Below, one piece after another: positions 16,536 through 26,310 of a stretch of DNA of 49,281 nt (positions within the stretch are counted from its first letter, which is position 1; the number at the start of each line of letters is the position of its first letter). This DNA is from CAYZPB01 sp964568525 (GTDB lineage: Bacteria > Bacillota > Bacilli > Tepidibacillales > Tepidibacillaceae): positions 1 to 49,281 of the forward strand of contig CAZMPM010000006.1 of NCBI GenBank assembly GCA_964568525.1, read 5' to 3'. The notes beneath the pieces were generated by a model that saw only the letters and a list, made by a program, of their open reading frames with translations, ran no database searches and was not told the DNA's origin. A program made the translations under genes and the position numbers.

Positions 16536-18714
16536 CTTCGTTTTCTCCTTTGCTCACGACATTCTCAGCATTTCCAGCAATCTCTGCGTCATCCGGATAC
16601 TCAATTCGTGAATGGAAAATCCCCTTCAGATTCGCCAACATTGACTCGGAAATAATCTCTAATTCCTTAAAGGTTAAGTCACACTCACTAAACTGATTAT
16701 CAACCATATCATCCTTGATAATCTTTTCAATCAATTCTTCAATATCCTCATTAGACAGATTGTTCATTGAACGTACAGCAGCTTCTAATGAATCGGCAAT
16801 TCCCACTATCGCAGCCTCTTTAGATTGTGATTTTGGACCTAAATAACGATAATCATCGCGATTAACCGTTTCACCGGTCTCCTTTGCCTCTTTTAATGCC
16901 TTATTATAAAAGAATTTTAGAACCGACGTACCATGATGCTGCACTGCAATATCCTGAATCGCCGATGGTAATTTGTGAGTGCGTAACATCTCCAAACCGT
17001 CAGTTGTATGCGCAATAATAATATTTTTGCTAATAATAGGTGAAATCTTATCATGCGGATTACTGATATTCAGCTGATTTTCAACAAAAAATGATGGTCG
17101 TTTTGTCTTGCCAATATCATGATAATATGCCCCAACACGTGCTAATAGCCCATCCGCACCAATCGCTTCCGCAGCCGATTCAGCCAAGTTCCCAACGATT
17201 AAACTGTGATGATAAGTGCCCGGCGTTTCAATTAATAATTTTCGTAATAATGGATGATTAGCATTAGAAAGTTCCATCAGTTTAACCGGCGATAACACTC
17301 CAAACACCGACTCTAAGAGTGGCAAAATACCAATCATGAGAATAGCAGAGATTAACCCGTTTAAAATGCCGAAAATAGTCGTTTGCAACATCTGTGTCGG
17401 TGTATAGTGATGAGAACTCAGGAAAACTATTACAACAATCGCTACCATCGTTGCCGCCGAGACAACCAAACCGGCAATAAAGAGCGAAGAACGTTGCTTA
17501 ATGTGTTTCATCGCAAAACCACCAGCTATCGCACCGATTAACAACACGAAACCGTATCGATAATCGAAAATCAAGGTCGAATCCATATTGAAAATAATAC
17601 TTACAACAAACGACAGAATCACACCGTTTACAATCGCAAAACGCAGACTATACAGCGTCGTAATCAGCATTACGCCAAGCGCTAAAGGCGCTAAATATCC
17701 GAGCGCCGGGTTCTGAACCCCTTTATTCATTAAACCAATCAGTACAAAAATTAATATAACTGTAAGATTAATCACTAGAAGCATTATCAATTTCGAATTA
17801 TCCTGATGGATAGCTGGATGCATTCGACGAATTGTGTAATAGAGTAAAAAGGTTAGCAGAGCACTCAGCAATAATAGCCCCAAATATGGCCAAACAGTTG
17901 TCGAATCCTTTAGTAGCCCAGCGTTAGTGAGACGCTCATATGTGTGAGCATCAACAATATCGCCCTCAGAGACTAGCAACTCATCCTTACTAATATAAAC
18001 CGGCTCAATCGCATTAACCGCTGCATCGCGATTCGCCTGTGTATTCACTGCATCAAAAAAGTAGTTTGGTTTAATGAACCACTTAACGATACTGTCAGCC
18101 AATCCGAGTACAACACGGTCTCGATCATAGGGATTAGCAGCAATCAGATCATCAGCATGGGCAAAGGCAAGGTCAATTTCCTGAATCCCAATATCCTCAG
18201 CCATTACAACGTCCAATGTCGTAATTGAAATATATTTTAAATTTCTTAACTTATCATTAGTGAGGCCAATCAACCGTTTAATCTCAACTGGCTCTAAGTA
18301 ATCCAGCCCAGCCCGTTCTCGATAGAATTCCTCTTCGGTGGAACCAATCTCAATTAAATTAACGCCAGATTCCAGCTGCCCACGAACCACTTCAATTGCC
18401 GTAAATTGTTGATCAAGTTTTCGTTTCTGATCGTTAATAACAGTTGTATCTACACTATAGACATCTTTAACACGGTCAGAAGCCTCTTTCTGTAACCGCT
18501 CCGTCTCGTATTCGTCAACTACTTTAATTGGCGAGTAGAGTGTCACATCGCTCGGCTCACCGACAGTTAAGTTGTAAGTTGTCGGTATCACAAAAAGCAT
18601 TAGAAAAAAGTAGAGGACTAATGCAAATCCAACATATAGCAGAAATCTAATTGGTCGATTAGTTTTCCAGCCTGCTAATATATTTTTTAGTAGTAAATTT
18701 CTTTTCTTCGCCAT
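16510..18714 (-). CDS. pgpH: 7TM-HD domain c-di-AMP phosphodiesterase (PgpH/YqfF family)
   Basis: Membrane phosphodiesterase that hydrolyses the second messenger c-di-AMP. 734 residues. One N-terminal membrane span (about 22-45), a large extracytoplasmic 7TMR-HDED domain (about 50-270), seven membrane segments (about 280-470), then a cytoplasmic HD domain (about 490-700) with HHSLIVGNLAE and the metal-binding YYHDIGKTKRP. Lys/Glu-rich tail. It overlaps ybeY at its 3' end and follows phoH, as in other Firmicutes. ATG 18714 has AAGGTG eight bases upstream. Confidence 0.95.
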   Translation of the reverse strand: MAKKRNLLLKNILAGWKTNRPIRFLLYVGFALVLYFFLMLFVIPTTYNLTVGEPSDVTLYSPIKVVDEYETERLQKEASDRVKDVYSVDTTVINDQKRKLDQQFTAIEVVRGQLESGVNLIEIGSTEEEFYRERAGLDYLEPVEIKRLIGLTNDKLRNLKYISITTLDVVMAEDIGIQEIDLAFAHADDLIAANPYDRDRVVLGLADSIVKWFIKPNYFFDAVNTQANRDAAVNAIEPVYISKDELLVSEGDIVDAHTYERLTNAGLLKDSTTVWPYLGLLLLSALLTFLLYYTIRRMHPAIHQDNSKLIMLLVINLTVILIFVLIGLMNKGVQNPALGYLAPLALGVMLITTLYSLRFAIVNGVILSFVVSIIFNMDSTLIFDYRYGFVLLIGAIAGGFAMKHIKQRSSLFIAGLVVSAATMVAIVVIVFLSSHHYTPTQMLQTTIFGILNGLISAILMIGILPLLESVFGVLSPVKLMELSNANHPLLRKLLIETPGTYHHSLIVGNLAESAAEAIGADGLLARVGAYYHDIGKTKRPSFFVENQLNISNPHDKISPIISKNIIIAHTTDGLEMLRTHKLPSAIQDIAVQHHGTSVLKFFYNKALKEAKETGETVNRDDYRYLGPKSQSKEAAIVGIADSLEAAVRSMNNLSNEDIEELIEKIIKDDMVDNQFSECDLTFKELEIISESMLANLKGIFHSRIEYPDDAEIAGNAENVVSKGENEVEPGNRDY

Positions 18715-18743
18715 CTATACTACACCTTCCATAGCGCGATTTC

Positions 18744-19706
18744 CTACTTCTTCTCGCGTCCGTAAGCATTAATAATTTTGCGAACCAGAGAGTGACGTAC
18801 CACGTCAACCTCCGTCAAATAAACAAAACCAATGTCTTCAATCTCTTCTAACACCTTAACTGCATTGATTAAACCTGACTCCTTACCCTTTGGCAGGTCA
18901 ATCTGCGTAACGTCGCCATTAACAACCATTTTTGAACCATTGCCGAGGCGCGTTAGAAACATTTTCATCTGCTCACTTGTCGTATTCTGCGCTTCATCAA
19001 GTATCACAAAAGCATTATTCAGTGTCCGCCCACGCATATAGGCAAGCGGAGCAATCTCGATTAATCCACGCTCCATGTAGCGATTAACATGCTCAACGCC
19101 AAGCAATTCAAATAACGCATCGTAGATTGGTCGCAGATAGGGATCAACCTTCTCTTGCATATCGCCAGGCAGAAAGCCTAAGCTCTCACCCGCTTCAATT
19201 GCTGGTCGTGTCAGCACGATTCTTTTCACTTCGCCAGCTTTAAGCGCCACAACAGCCAGTACCACCGACAAAAAAGTTTTGCCCGTACCCGCAGGACCAA
19301 TGCCAAAGACAATGTCCTTCTCAGCGATCATGTTTAGATAATGTTTCTGGCCAATCGATTTCGGCATGATATCTTTTCCGTTATAAGTAGTAATTATTTT
19401 TTTATCAAATAACTCCAGCAGCTCATTCGTTAAATCCTTCTGAGCCAATTCAATTGCGTAATAGACATCCTTTTCACTAAGCAGATAACCCTTCTTGATT
19501 AACCTCAGCAAGACCTCAAGCATATGTCCGATTCGCCCCACCTCATCTGGTGTTCCGTTTAGAACAATATCCTCGTTCCTAGTTAGAATCCGGACCTGTG
19601 TCTCTTTTTCAATTATGTCGATATGCGACTCGTTTAAGCCAAACAACTTCAGGCGCTCAGCTGAATTCCAAATATTGAGTTTTTTTGAATATGGCTCCGC
19701 TAGCAA
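18744..19706 (-). CDS. phoH: PhoH family ATPase (YbeZ)
   Basis: Cytoplasmic P-loop ATPase that works with YbeY in rRNA metabolism; its exact role is not settled. 320 residues: an N-terminal KH-like RNA-binding segment (about 20-90) and a PhoH core with Walker A GPAGTGKT at about 136-143 and Walker B VILDEAQN near 233-240. TTG 19706 is the start used; AAAGGGG is 11 bases upstream, somewhat far, so a start within a few codons is possible. It heads the phoH-pgpH-ybeY-dgkA-era group behind the yqeY terminator, with a TATAAT in the gap that could be its promoter. yqfC/yqfD, which precede phoH in spore formers, are absent. Confidence 0.95.
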   Translation of the reverse strand: MLAEPYSKKLNIWNSAERLKLFGLNESHIDIIEKETQVRILTRNEDIVLNGTPDEVGRIGHMLEVLLRLIKKGYLLSEKDVYYAIELAQKDLTNELLELFDKKIITTYNGKDIMPKSIGQKHYLNMIAEKDIVFGIGPAGTGKTFLSVVLAVVALKAGEVKRIVLTRPAIEAGESLGFLPGDMQEKVDPYLRPIYDALFELLGVEHVNRYMERGLIEIAPLAYMRGRTLNNAFVILDEAQNTTSEQMKMFLTRLGNGSKMVVNGDVTQIDLPKGKESGLINAVKVLEEIEDIGFVYLTEVDVVRHSLVRKIINAYGREKK

Positions 19707-19779
19707 AAGTTATCAGTCCCCTTTACGAATATAATCTTAATCTAATTATAATTATACACCAAAGCAGGGCGATAAGGAT

Positions 19780-19809
19780 AAAAAAGGGCGTATCACATCG
19801 ATACACCCT
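19780..19809 (-). terminator. Terminator after yqeY
   Basis: AGGGTGTATC pairs with GATACGCCCT (one G-T pair) across a five-base loop, followed by six Ts on the minus strand. It separates rpsU-yqeY from phoH. Confidence 0.85.
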
Positions 19810-19818
19810 ATTTGCACT

Positions 19819-20262
19819 CTAAAGCAATAGCTCCTGTACAATTTTATTAATTAATTTTCCATCCGCGCGCCCTTTTAATTCTGGCATTACACGACCCATT
19901 GCCCTTCCCATATCAGCTTTGCTCGTAGCACCCACTTCAGCAACAGCAGCCGTTACAACCGCACGCACCTCGTCTTCAGAAAGCTGTTCAGGCAGATACT
20001 CTTCGATAATCGCAATCTCTGCTTCAACTTTCGCAACTAAGTCCTCGCGATTTCCTTTGGTAAATTCTGCGTGAGAATCTTTCCGTTGTTTCAGCTCACG
20101 TGCCAATACGTCCAGCAATTGCTCATATGTTAATGGAGCTTTCTTTTCAAGCTCAGCGTACTTAATCGCAGACAGAACCATTCTAATTACCGAAAGCTTG
20201 GTCTTATCCTGCGCTTTCATTGCTATTTTCATGTCGCTAGTTAACTGATCTTGCAAAGACAT
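19819..20262 (-). CDS. yqeY: GatB/YqeY domain protein
   Basis: 147-residue protein related to the tRNA-binding tail domain of the GatB amidotransferase subunit; function in bacteria not established. Helical N-terminal part with the typical LSVIRMVLSAIKYAE (about 23-37) and EEYLPEQLSEDE near 85-96, then the YqeY tail with MGRAMGRVMPELKGRADG. It follows rpsU by 14 bases, a nearly universal pairing in Firmicutes, and is closed by a terminator, so the two form a bicistronic unit. AGGAGG lies ten bases before the ATG. Confidence 0.95.
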   Translation of the reverse strand: MSLQDQLTSDMKIAMKAQDKTKLSVIRMVLSAIKYAELEKKAPLTYEQLLDVLARELKQRKDSHAEFTKGNREDLVAKVEAEIAIIEEYLPEQLSEDEVRAVVTAAVAEVGATSKADMGRAMGRVMPELKGRADGKLINKIVQELLL

Positions 20263-20276
20263 AGCCCCTAGACCTC

Positions 20277-20450
20277 CTAGTACTTACGTTTACGAGCTGC
20301 TTCTGATTTCTTTTTGCGTTTAACGCTTGGCTTGTCATAATGTTTGCGCTTTTTAACCTCCGCCATTGTACCGTCTTTAGAAATATTGCGTTTGAAACGG
20401 CGAAGAGCACTATCTAGTGATTCATTCTTTTTAACATGAACTTCTGACAT
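20277..20450 (-). CDS. rpsU: 30S ribosomal protein S21
   Basis: Small basic ribosomal protein of 57 residues. The start is the ATG at 20448-20450 with GGAGGGAGGG upstream; the longer open frame back to 20510 is not family sequence. The family pattern is clear: VKKNESLDSALRRFKRN followed by KKRKHYDKPSVKRKKKSEAA. First gene of rpsU-yqeY, with its own promoter next to the end of the HIT gene and a leader of about 70 bases that might hold regulatory structure, although none is obvious. Confidence 0.97.
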   Translation of the reverse strand: MSEVHVKKNESLDSALRRFKRNISKDGTMAEVKKRKHYDKPSVKRKKKSEAARKRKY

Positions 20451-20529
20451 ATAATATCCCTCCCTCCACATTACCGCTACCGGCAATGCATAGCAAAGTG
20501 CAAATTTCAAATAAGATAAACTAGTCTAA

Positions 20530-20559
20530 ATTATATTATATCCACTTTTAAAGTGTCAA
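20530..20559 (-). promoter_or_regulatory. Promoter for rpsU-yqeY
   Basis: TTGACA (20554-20559) and TATAAT (20530-20535), both perfect, with an 18-base spacer. The -35 box ends five bases short of the HIT gene stop. Confidence 0.8.
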
Positions 20560-20564
20560 TATGC

Positions 20565-20924
20565 TTACTCGGGTCGTGCTTGATTCTTTCCGAATGGCAG
20601 CTTCTCGCCAGCCAAAAGATGATAGTGGATGTGATATACAACCTGTCCGCCATCGGCGCGACAATTATTGATTAAGCGAAAACCATTTTCAGCAACGCCA
20701 AGTTTAGAAGCAACCTGTTGAGAAAAACCGTGAAGTCGGCCGACTAATGGGAAATCCGCTTCCGTTACGTCCATATAAGTCTCGATATGTTTTTTGGGAA
20801 TGACCAAAACGTGGATATTCGCTACCGGATTAATATCATGAAAAGCGATAAATTCATCGTTCTCAAGAATTTTATTAGCCGGTAATTTGTTATTTGCAAT
20901 CTTGCAAAAAATACAATCACCCAT
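20565..20924 (-). CDS. HIT family nucleotide-binding protein (HinT-like)
   Basis: Histidine-triad purine nucleoside phosphoramidase, 119 residues. It starts with CIFCKIANNKLPANKI, a zinc-associated CxxC form typical of HinT in Gram-positives, and ends with the triad HIHYHLLAG (about 99-107). ATG 20924 is preceded by GAGGTGAA. It lies 53 bases after mtaB in the same direction, a frequent arrangement next to rpsU in clostridia, and may still belong to the heat-shock transcript. Confidence 0.95.
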   Translation of the reverse strand: MGDCIFCKIANNKLPANKILENDEFIAFHDINPVANIHVLVIPKKHIETYMDVTEADFPLVGRLHGFSQQVASKLGVAENGFRLINNCRADGGQVVYHIHYHLLAGEKLPFGKNQARPE

Positions 20925-20977
20925 CGAATATTCACCTCACAATATTTTTATATTATAACACACAATAGATTCAGATT

Positions 20978-22333
20978 CTATATCAACCTACCATAGCACA
21001 AATTTGCGCTAACAACTTCAAGATAGACTGAGCAGACCTCGCCAATCAGCGATTTTTCGCCCACAAAAACCACCGGGATATAGTTTTCCGAATGGCCCAG
21101 TATTTCACCGCTGTCCAGTCGTTCATCCTGTGAAACCTCGGGAATGACAGACAGTGTGCGCCCCACAAATTGCTGGCGATAAGCCACGGCCAGTTGATTG
21201 GATAACTTAATTAATGCAGTCGCACGCTCATGCTTTACTTCGTTGGTCAATTGATCAGGCATTAACGCTGCTGGTGTGCCGGATCTCGCAGAGTAAGGAA
21301 AGACATGCAGCTCCGCGAAACGCATCTCCTCAATGAACCGGTAGCCGTTATTGTATTCCGCATCTGTCTCACCGGGGAAGCCGGTAATTATGTCAGTCGT
21401 AATTGCGATATCAGGTAGGATTGCCCGTACTTCCGCAAGTTTTTCCCGAAACTCAGCTGTATCATAATTGCGTTTCATCGCTTTAAGAATGCGATCATCA
21501 CCCGCTTGCAATGGAACATGTAGGTGGCGAGCAATTTTAGCAGATTCTTTCAGTACTTGCAAGAACTCAGGCGTCAACTGTGTTGCCTCAATTGAACTGA
21601 TGCGGATGCGTACTAAACCCTCAATTGCTGAGAGCTCACGCAATAATTGTGCAAGATTATAATTTGGCAAATCCTCGCCAAAGCCACCCGTATGAATTCC
21701 TGTCAGCACAATCTCCTTATAGCCATTGCTGACAAGCTGACGAGCCTGCTCGAGGATTGCCTCTGGATCGCGACTGCGCGATAAACCACGCGCCCAAGGA
21801 ATCAGACAGTAGGTGCAGAAGTTATTGCAACCCTCCTGAATTTTCACCGTCGCTCGCGTGCGATCAGAAAAACTAGTCAATGAAAGTTCCTCAAAATCGC
21901 GCACCTTCATAATGTCAGTTACCCGCTTCACTTGCGGCGGTTTAAACTGCACAAACTCTGTTGATGCCTTATTTTGATATAGATCTTGATAGTCAGCGAT
22001 CAGCTCCGCCACTTTGTTTTTGTGCTCGGTGCCAATCACAATATCGACACCGGGAATTGCTGCAACATCTTTGTCCGCAATCTGCGAATAGCAACCAATC
22101 ACCACAATCGTCGCCTCAGGATTCCAATTGATTGCCCGGCGAATCATCTGCCGACTTTTGCGATCGGCATTATTCGTCACGGTACAGGTGTTGATAATAT
22201 AAACATCAGCTAACTCGTCGAAGTCCACCCGCTCATAACCTCGACTAATTAGCTGCTCGTTAATTGCCTCTATTTCATAATGATTTACCTTGCAACCCAG
22301 CGTGTGCAAAGCAACTCTATTTTTTCTGCGCAA
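20978..22333 (-). CDS. mtaB: tRNA t6A37 methylthiotransferase MtaB
   Basis: Radical SAM enzyme that adds a methylthio group to t6A at position 37 of tRNAs reading ANN codons. 451 residues. UPF0004 domain with three cluster cysteines (LGCKVN, NTCTVT, GCYSQ), radical SAM domain with EGCNNFCTYCLIP (CxxxCxxC), and a C-terminal TRAM domain. TTG start with GGGTGA six bases upstream; the first 17 bases overlap the prmA stop, so translation is coupled. In many Firmicutes rsmE lies between prmA and mtaB; here it is missing. Confidence 0.96.
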   Translation of the reverse strand: MRRKNRVALHTLGCKVNHYEIEAINEQLISRGYERVDFDELADVYIINTCTVTNNADRKSRQMIRRAINWNPEATIVVIGCYSQIADKDVAAIPGVDIVIGTEHKNKVAELIADYQDLYQNKASTEFVQFKPPQVKRVTDIMKVRDFEELSLTSFSDRTRATVKIQEGCNNFCTYCLIPWARGLSRSRDPEAILEQARQLVSNGYKEIVLTGIHTGGFGEDLPNYNLAQLLRELSAIEGLVRIRISSIEATQLTPEFLQVLKESAKIARHLHVPLQAGDDRILKAMKRNYDTAEFREKLAEVRAILPDIAITTDIITGFPGETDAEYNNGYRFIEEMRFAELHVFPYSARSGTPAALMPDQLTNEVKHERATALIKLSNQLAVAYRQQFVGRTLSVIPEVSQDERLDSGEILGHSENYIPVVFVGEKSLIGEVCSVYLEVVSANLCYGRLI

Positions 22334-23246
22334 TATAAGTCACCCAATCCTTTTCCTGTTTCCGCTCAATAATTTTCATGCCGCTCGCCTCAATCTGTTT
22401 TTTCACGGCCCCCGCCTTTGACTCAATAATTCCCGAGGCAATAAAGTAGCCGCCCGGCTTTAATAATCGCTGAACATCATCGGTAAATTGCATAATTACC
22501 TCAGCCAAAATATTCGCCACAATCACGTCAACAACCTGCGTCTCCCCATGCAAAAGATTCCCCGCGCGCACTGTCACCTGCTCACTAACTTGATTCAGCA
22601 CGATATTCTGACTTGCGCTCGCTACCGCAACCGGATCGAGATCGATCGCCAAGACCGAGTCAGCACCCAATTTTGCCGCAGCAATACTGAGCACGCCAGT
22701 GCCAGCGCCAACATCGATTACCTGTTCGCCACCAGTGAGCACCTGTTCTAACGCCAGAATCGAAAGTACAGTTGTCGGGTGCGTACCCGTCCCGAAGGCC
22801 ATGCCCGGATCAAGCTCAATCAACAGCTGAGCAGCATTAAGTGTCGTCTTCTCCCAAGTCGGCGCAATCACGATTCGCTCCGAAATCTGAACAGGTTTGT
22901 AATACTGTTTCCAGCTATCAGCCCAATCCTCTTCTGCTACCTCTACCAACTCCAACTGGCCGCTGCCAACATTAATCCCAAGCTCTGATAGACACCCTAA
23001 TTCCTGCCGAACCAGACCCATCAACTCGCCGGCTCTGTCAGCGAAATAAGCTTTAACGCGGACACCCTCCGTCGGAAAATCGGCGGCATCCAGCTCATAA
23101 ATCTCCCCGTAACGACCGCTATAATCAGCAAAGGGGGTCTCCGAATCCTCAATCACCACGCCACCGCTACCCAGATCATGAAAGAAATCTGCTACCGCCT
23201 GCATCGCTTCATGAGTTGTATAGACTGATATCTCAGACCATCTCAT
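22317..23246 (-). CDS. prmA: Ribosomal protein L11 methyltransferase
   Basis: SAM-dependent methyltransferase for lysines and the N-terminus of L11. 309 residues: N-terminal substrate-recognition domain (about 1-95) and a class I fold with motif I VIDVGAGTGVLSIAAAKLGA and post-I AIDLDPVAV, plus the VANILAEV motif (Asn-x-Leu type). ATG 23246 follows GGGAGGG. It sits between dnaJ and mtaB in the heat-shock operon, the standard Firmicutes position. Confidence 0.96.
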   Translation of the reverse strand: MRWSEISVYTTHEAMQAVADFFHDLGSGGVVIEDSETPFADYSGRYGEIYELDAADFPTEGVRVKAYFADRAGELMGLVRQELGCLSELGINVGSGQLELVEVAEEDWADSWKQYYKPVQISERIVIAPTWEKTTLNAAQLLIELDPGMAFGTGTHPTTVLSILALEQVLTGGEQVIDVGAGTGVLSIAAAKLGADSVLAIDLDPVAVASASQNIVLNQVSEQVTVRAGNLLHGETQVVDVIVANILAEVIMQFTDDVQRLLKPGGYFIASGIIESKAGAVKKQIEASGMKIIERKQEKDWVTYIAQKK

Positions 23247-23278
23247 CGAAAACCCTCCCTTTTAATTTAGCAATATAA

Positions 23279-24442
23279 TTATTTATTCTTAATATTATCC
23301 TTTACCTTACCGAAAAACGACTTATCCGGCGGCGTTAACTTCTCACCGCTCGCTTCCGCAAACTGACGAATCAAGTCCTTCTGCTCACCGCTCAACTTCG
23401 TCGGGATTTTTACAGTGACCTTAACATACTGGTCGCCGCGGCTGCTAGAACGCAAGCGCGGAACACCTTTGTTACGCATCCGGAAGCTCGTTCCTGTCTG
23501 CGTTCCCTCCGGTATCTTCAACATAATATTGCCATCAACCGTCGGCACCTCAACCTCATCACCCAGCGTTGCCTGCGCAAACGATATCTCCAAATTATAG
23601 AAAATATCATTGCCGTCACGCTTAAAGTGTTTGTGCGGTTTAACATGGATTGCAATAAATAGGTCGCCAGCCGGACCGCCGTTTACGCCGGCTTCCCCCT
23701 CGCCACTAATCCGAACTTGTGAGCCTTGATCAACGCCGGCAGGAATTTTGACCTTAATTTTTTTGCGATTCTGAACACGACCGCTACCGGAACAGGTTGG
23801 GCAACGTTCTCTAATGATTTTACCGGTTCCGCCGCAGAATGAACAAGTTCGACGATTGACCATCCTGCCAAAAGGCGTATTCGACACGAGCTCTTCTTGC
23901 CCTGTTCCATGACAATTTGAACAGGTCTCCGGCTTCGTGCCGGGTTTAGCGCCGGTACCTTTACACGTACCGCAATCTTCTTCGCGCGGAATCGTAATCT
24001 CTGTTTCTTTGCCGAAAACAGCTTCGATAAAATCAATCGTCATATTATACTGTAAATCAGCGCCTTTTCGCGGTGCATTCGGGTCGCGCGTGCGCCCCCG
24101 TCCACCGCCGCCAAAAAACATATCAAAAATATCGCCGAAATCACCATAACTCTGACCGCTAAACCCACCGGTTCCACCGCCAAAGCCACCGAAACCACCG
24201 GCACCGCCACCGAAACCACTCTGCTCACCGGCATGTCCGAACTGGTCGTACTGCTCCTTTTTCTGCGCATCGCTCAGCGTATCATAGGCCTCTTGGACCT
24301 CGATAAACTTCGCCTCGGCATCATCCTCTTTGTTAACATCGGGATGATATTTGCGAGCAAGGTTGCGATATGCTTTTTTAATCTCTTCTGGTGTCGCGCC
24401 CTTCTCGACGCCTAGAACTTCGTAGTAGTCTCTTTTGCTCAT
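23279..24442 (-). CDS. dnaJ: Chaperone DnaJ
   Basis: Hsp40 co-chaperone that stimulates DnaK. 387 residues. J domain (1-70) with the HPD tripeptide in KYHPDVNK, Gly/Phe-rich linker (about 72-120), zinc domain with four CxxCxGxG repeats (CGTCKGTG, CSNCHGTG, CSFCGGTG, CPTCSGSG), and the C-terminal substrate-binding barrels. It starts on the base after the dnaK stop codon, so the two are tightly coupled. Confidence 0.98.
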   Translation of the reverse strand: MSKRDYYEVLGVEKGATPEEIKKAYRNLARKYHPDVNKEDDAEAKFIEVQEAYDTLSDAQKKEQYDQFGHAGEQSGFGGGAGGFGGFGGGTGGFSGQSYGDFGDIFDMFFGGGGRGRTRDPNAPRKGADLQYNMTIDFIEAVFGKETEITIPREEDCGTCKGTGAKPGTKPETCSNCHGTGQEELVSNTPFGRMVNRRTCSFCGGTGKIIRERCPTCSGSGRVQNRKKIKVKIPAGVDQGSQVRISGEGEAGVNGGPAGDLFIAIHVKPHKHFKRDGNDIFYNLEISFAQATLGDEVEVPTVDGNIMLKIPEGTQTGTSFRMRNKGVPRLRSSSRGDQYVKVTVKIPTKLSGEQKDLIRQFAEASGEKLTPPDKSFFGKVKDNIKNK

Positions 24443-26284
24443 CTACTTCTCTTCCTCGTCGACAACTTCATAATCAGCGTCAACTACGTCTTCTTCCGTT
24501 TTAGTATGGTCTTCGCCGGCATAGTCCTGTCCGCCACCAGCTTGCTGTTCTTGTGCCGCCTGTTCATATAGCTTAACTGATAGCTGTTGAATTACTTCGC
24601 TTAGACGATCAGATGCCGCTTTGATTGCAGCAATGTCAGTACCCGCTAGTGCTGTTTTCAGTGCCTCTTTTGCTTCGTTAGCGCTATCAATCTCGGCCTG
24701 ACTTACTTTACCTTCAAGGTCTTTTAATGTTTTCTCAGTTTGGTAAACTAGGCTGTCTGCTTCGTTGCGTGTTTCAACTTCAGCTTTACGCTTTTTGTCT
24801 TCTTCAGCGTTTAACTCAGCCTCTTTAACCATTTTTTCAATCTCTTCGTCGGATAAACCGCTGGAAGAAGTGATCGTGATTTTCTGGCTCTTGCCAGTTC
24901 CCATATCTTTGGCTGAAACGTTAACGATACCGTTCGCATCAATATCAAAAGTTACCTGAATTTGCGGAATACCGCGTGGTGCAGGCGGGATATTAGTTAA
25001 TTGGAAACGGCCAAGCGTTTTATTATAGGCAGCCATCTCGCGTTCCCCTTGCAATACGTGAATATCTACCGCTGTCTGGCCATCTGCTGCTGTTGAGAAA
25101 GTCTGCGATTTAGAAGTCGGAATTGTCGTATTACGCTCAATCAACTTCGTGAAAACTCCGCCTAAAGTCTCAATACCAAGTGACAATGGAGTTACGTCCA
25201 ATAGAACGATATCCTTAACATCACCCGCTAAGATACCACCTTGAATCGCTGCACCAAGTGCAACAACCTCATCCGGATTAACACCTTTATGTGGCTCTTG
25301 GCCTGTGAATTTTTTGATTGCATCTTGAACTGCCGGAATCCTTGTAGATCCACCAACAAGAATTACTTTGTCAATCTGTTGCGGCGTAATGCCAGCATCT
25401 TTAACCGCACGACGTAGTGGCCCCATTGTTTTTTCCACTAGACCAGCTGTCATTTCATCAAACTTAGCACGCGTTAAATTCATATCCAAGTGTTTCGGAC
25501 CAGTCGCATCAGCTGTAATAAACGGTAGAGAGATGTTTGCTGTCAGAACTCCGCTAAGCTCCATTTTCGCTTTTTCAGCTGCGTCGCGTAGGCGCTGTAA
25601 CGCCATTTTGTCTTGGCTTAAATCAATGCCATTAGTCTTTTTAAATTCAGCAACTAAATAATCAACGATTATTTGGTCAAAGTCATCGCCGCCAAGTTTA
25701 TTATCACCGCTGGTTGATTTAACCTCAAAAATGCCATCGCCCAGCTCGAGAATCGAAACGTCAAAAGTACCGCCACCCAAGTCGAACACGAGAATTGTGT
25801 GGTCATTACCTTTATCCATTCCATAAGCAAGCGCTGCCGCTGTCGGCTCGTTGATAATCCTTAAGACGTCAAGTCCGGCAATGCGTCCAGCATCTTTTGT
25901 CGCCTGACGTTGAGCATCGCTAAAATAAGCCGGAACCGTGATAACCGCCTGTGTTACTGTCTGTCCAAGATAACTCTCTGCATCCTTTTTCAGTTTCTGT
26001 AGAATAATCGCAGAAATCTCTTCCGGCGAATATTTTTTACCGTCAATATTTATTTCGTGGTTAGTACCCATCTGTCTTTTAATTGATTGTACAGTGTTCG
26101 GGTTAGTGATCGCCTGTCTTTTCGCAATCTCACCAACTAAACGCTCGCCCTCTTTTGTAAAAGCTACTACAGAAGGCGTCGTACGACTTCCTTCGGCGTT
26201 AGGGATTACGACAGCCTCGCCACCCTCCATAACTGCAACACATGAATTTGTAGTTCCTAAGTCAATACCAATTACTTTACTCAT
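24443..26284 (-). CDS. dnaK: Chaperone DnaK (Hsp70)
   Basis: ATP-driven chaperone, 613 residues. N-terminal actin-like ATPase with IGIDLGTTNSCVAVMEGG and the phosphate and connect motifs (VFDLGGGTFDVSIL, ILVGGSTRIPAVQ), substrate-binding domain with the VLQGER segment, and an acidic C-terminal end. The length is on the short side, as in Gram-positives, which lack a segment of the ATPase domain. Part of hrcA-grpE-dnaK-dnaJ under CIRCE control. Confidence 0.99.
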   Translation of the reverse strand: MSKVIGIDLGTTNSCVAVMEGGEAVVIPNAEGSRTTPSVVAFTKEGERLVGEIAKRQAITNPNTVQSIKRQMGTNHEINIDGKKYSPEEISAIILQKLKKDAESYLGQTVTQAVITVPAYFSDAQRQATKDAGRIAGLDVLRIINEPTAAALAYGMDKGNDHTILVFDLGGGTFDVSILELGDGIFEVKSTSGDNKLGGDDFDQIIVDYLVAEFKKTNGIDLSQDKMALQRLRDAAEKAKMELSGVLTANISLPFITADATGPKHLDMNLTRAKFDEMTAGLVEKTMGPLRRAVKDAGITPQQIDKVILVGGSTRIPAVQDAIKKFTGQEPHKGVNPDEVVALGAAIQGGILAGDVKDIVLLDVTPLSLGIETLGGVFTKLIERNTTIPTSKSQTFSTAADGQTAVDIHVLQGEREMAAYNKTLGRFQLTNIPPAPRGIPQIQVTFDIDANGIVNVSAKDMGTGKSQKITITSSSGLSDEEIEKMVKEAELNAEEDKKRKAEVETRNEADSLVYQTEKTLKDLEGKVSQAEIDSANEAKEALKTALAGTDIAAIKAASDRLSEVIQQLSVKLYEQAAQEQQAGGGQDYAGEDHTKTEEDVVDADYEVVDEEEK

Positions 26285-26310
26285 TTATATTCCCCCATTA
26301 CATTAAATTT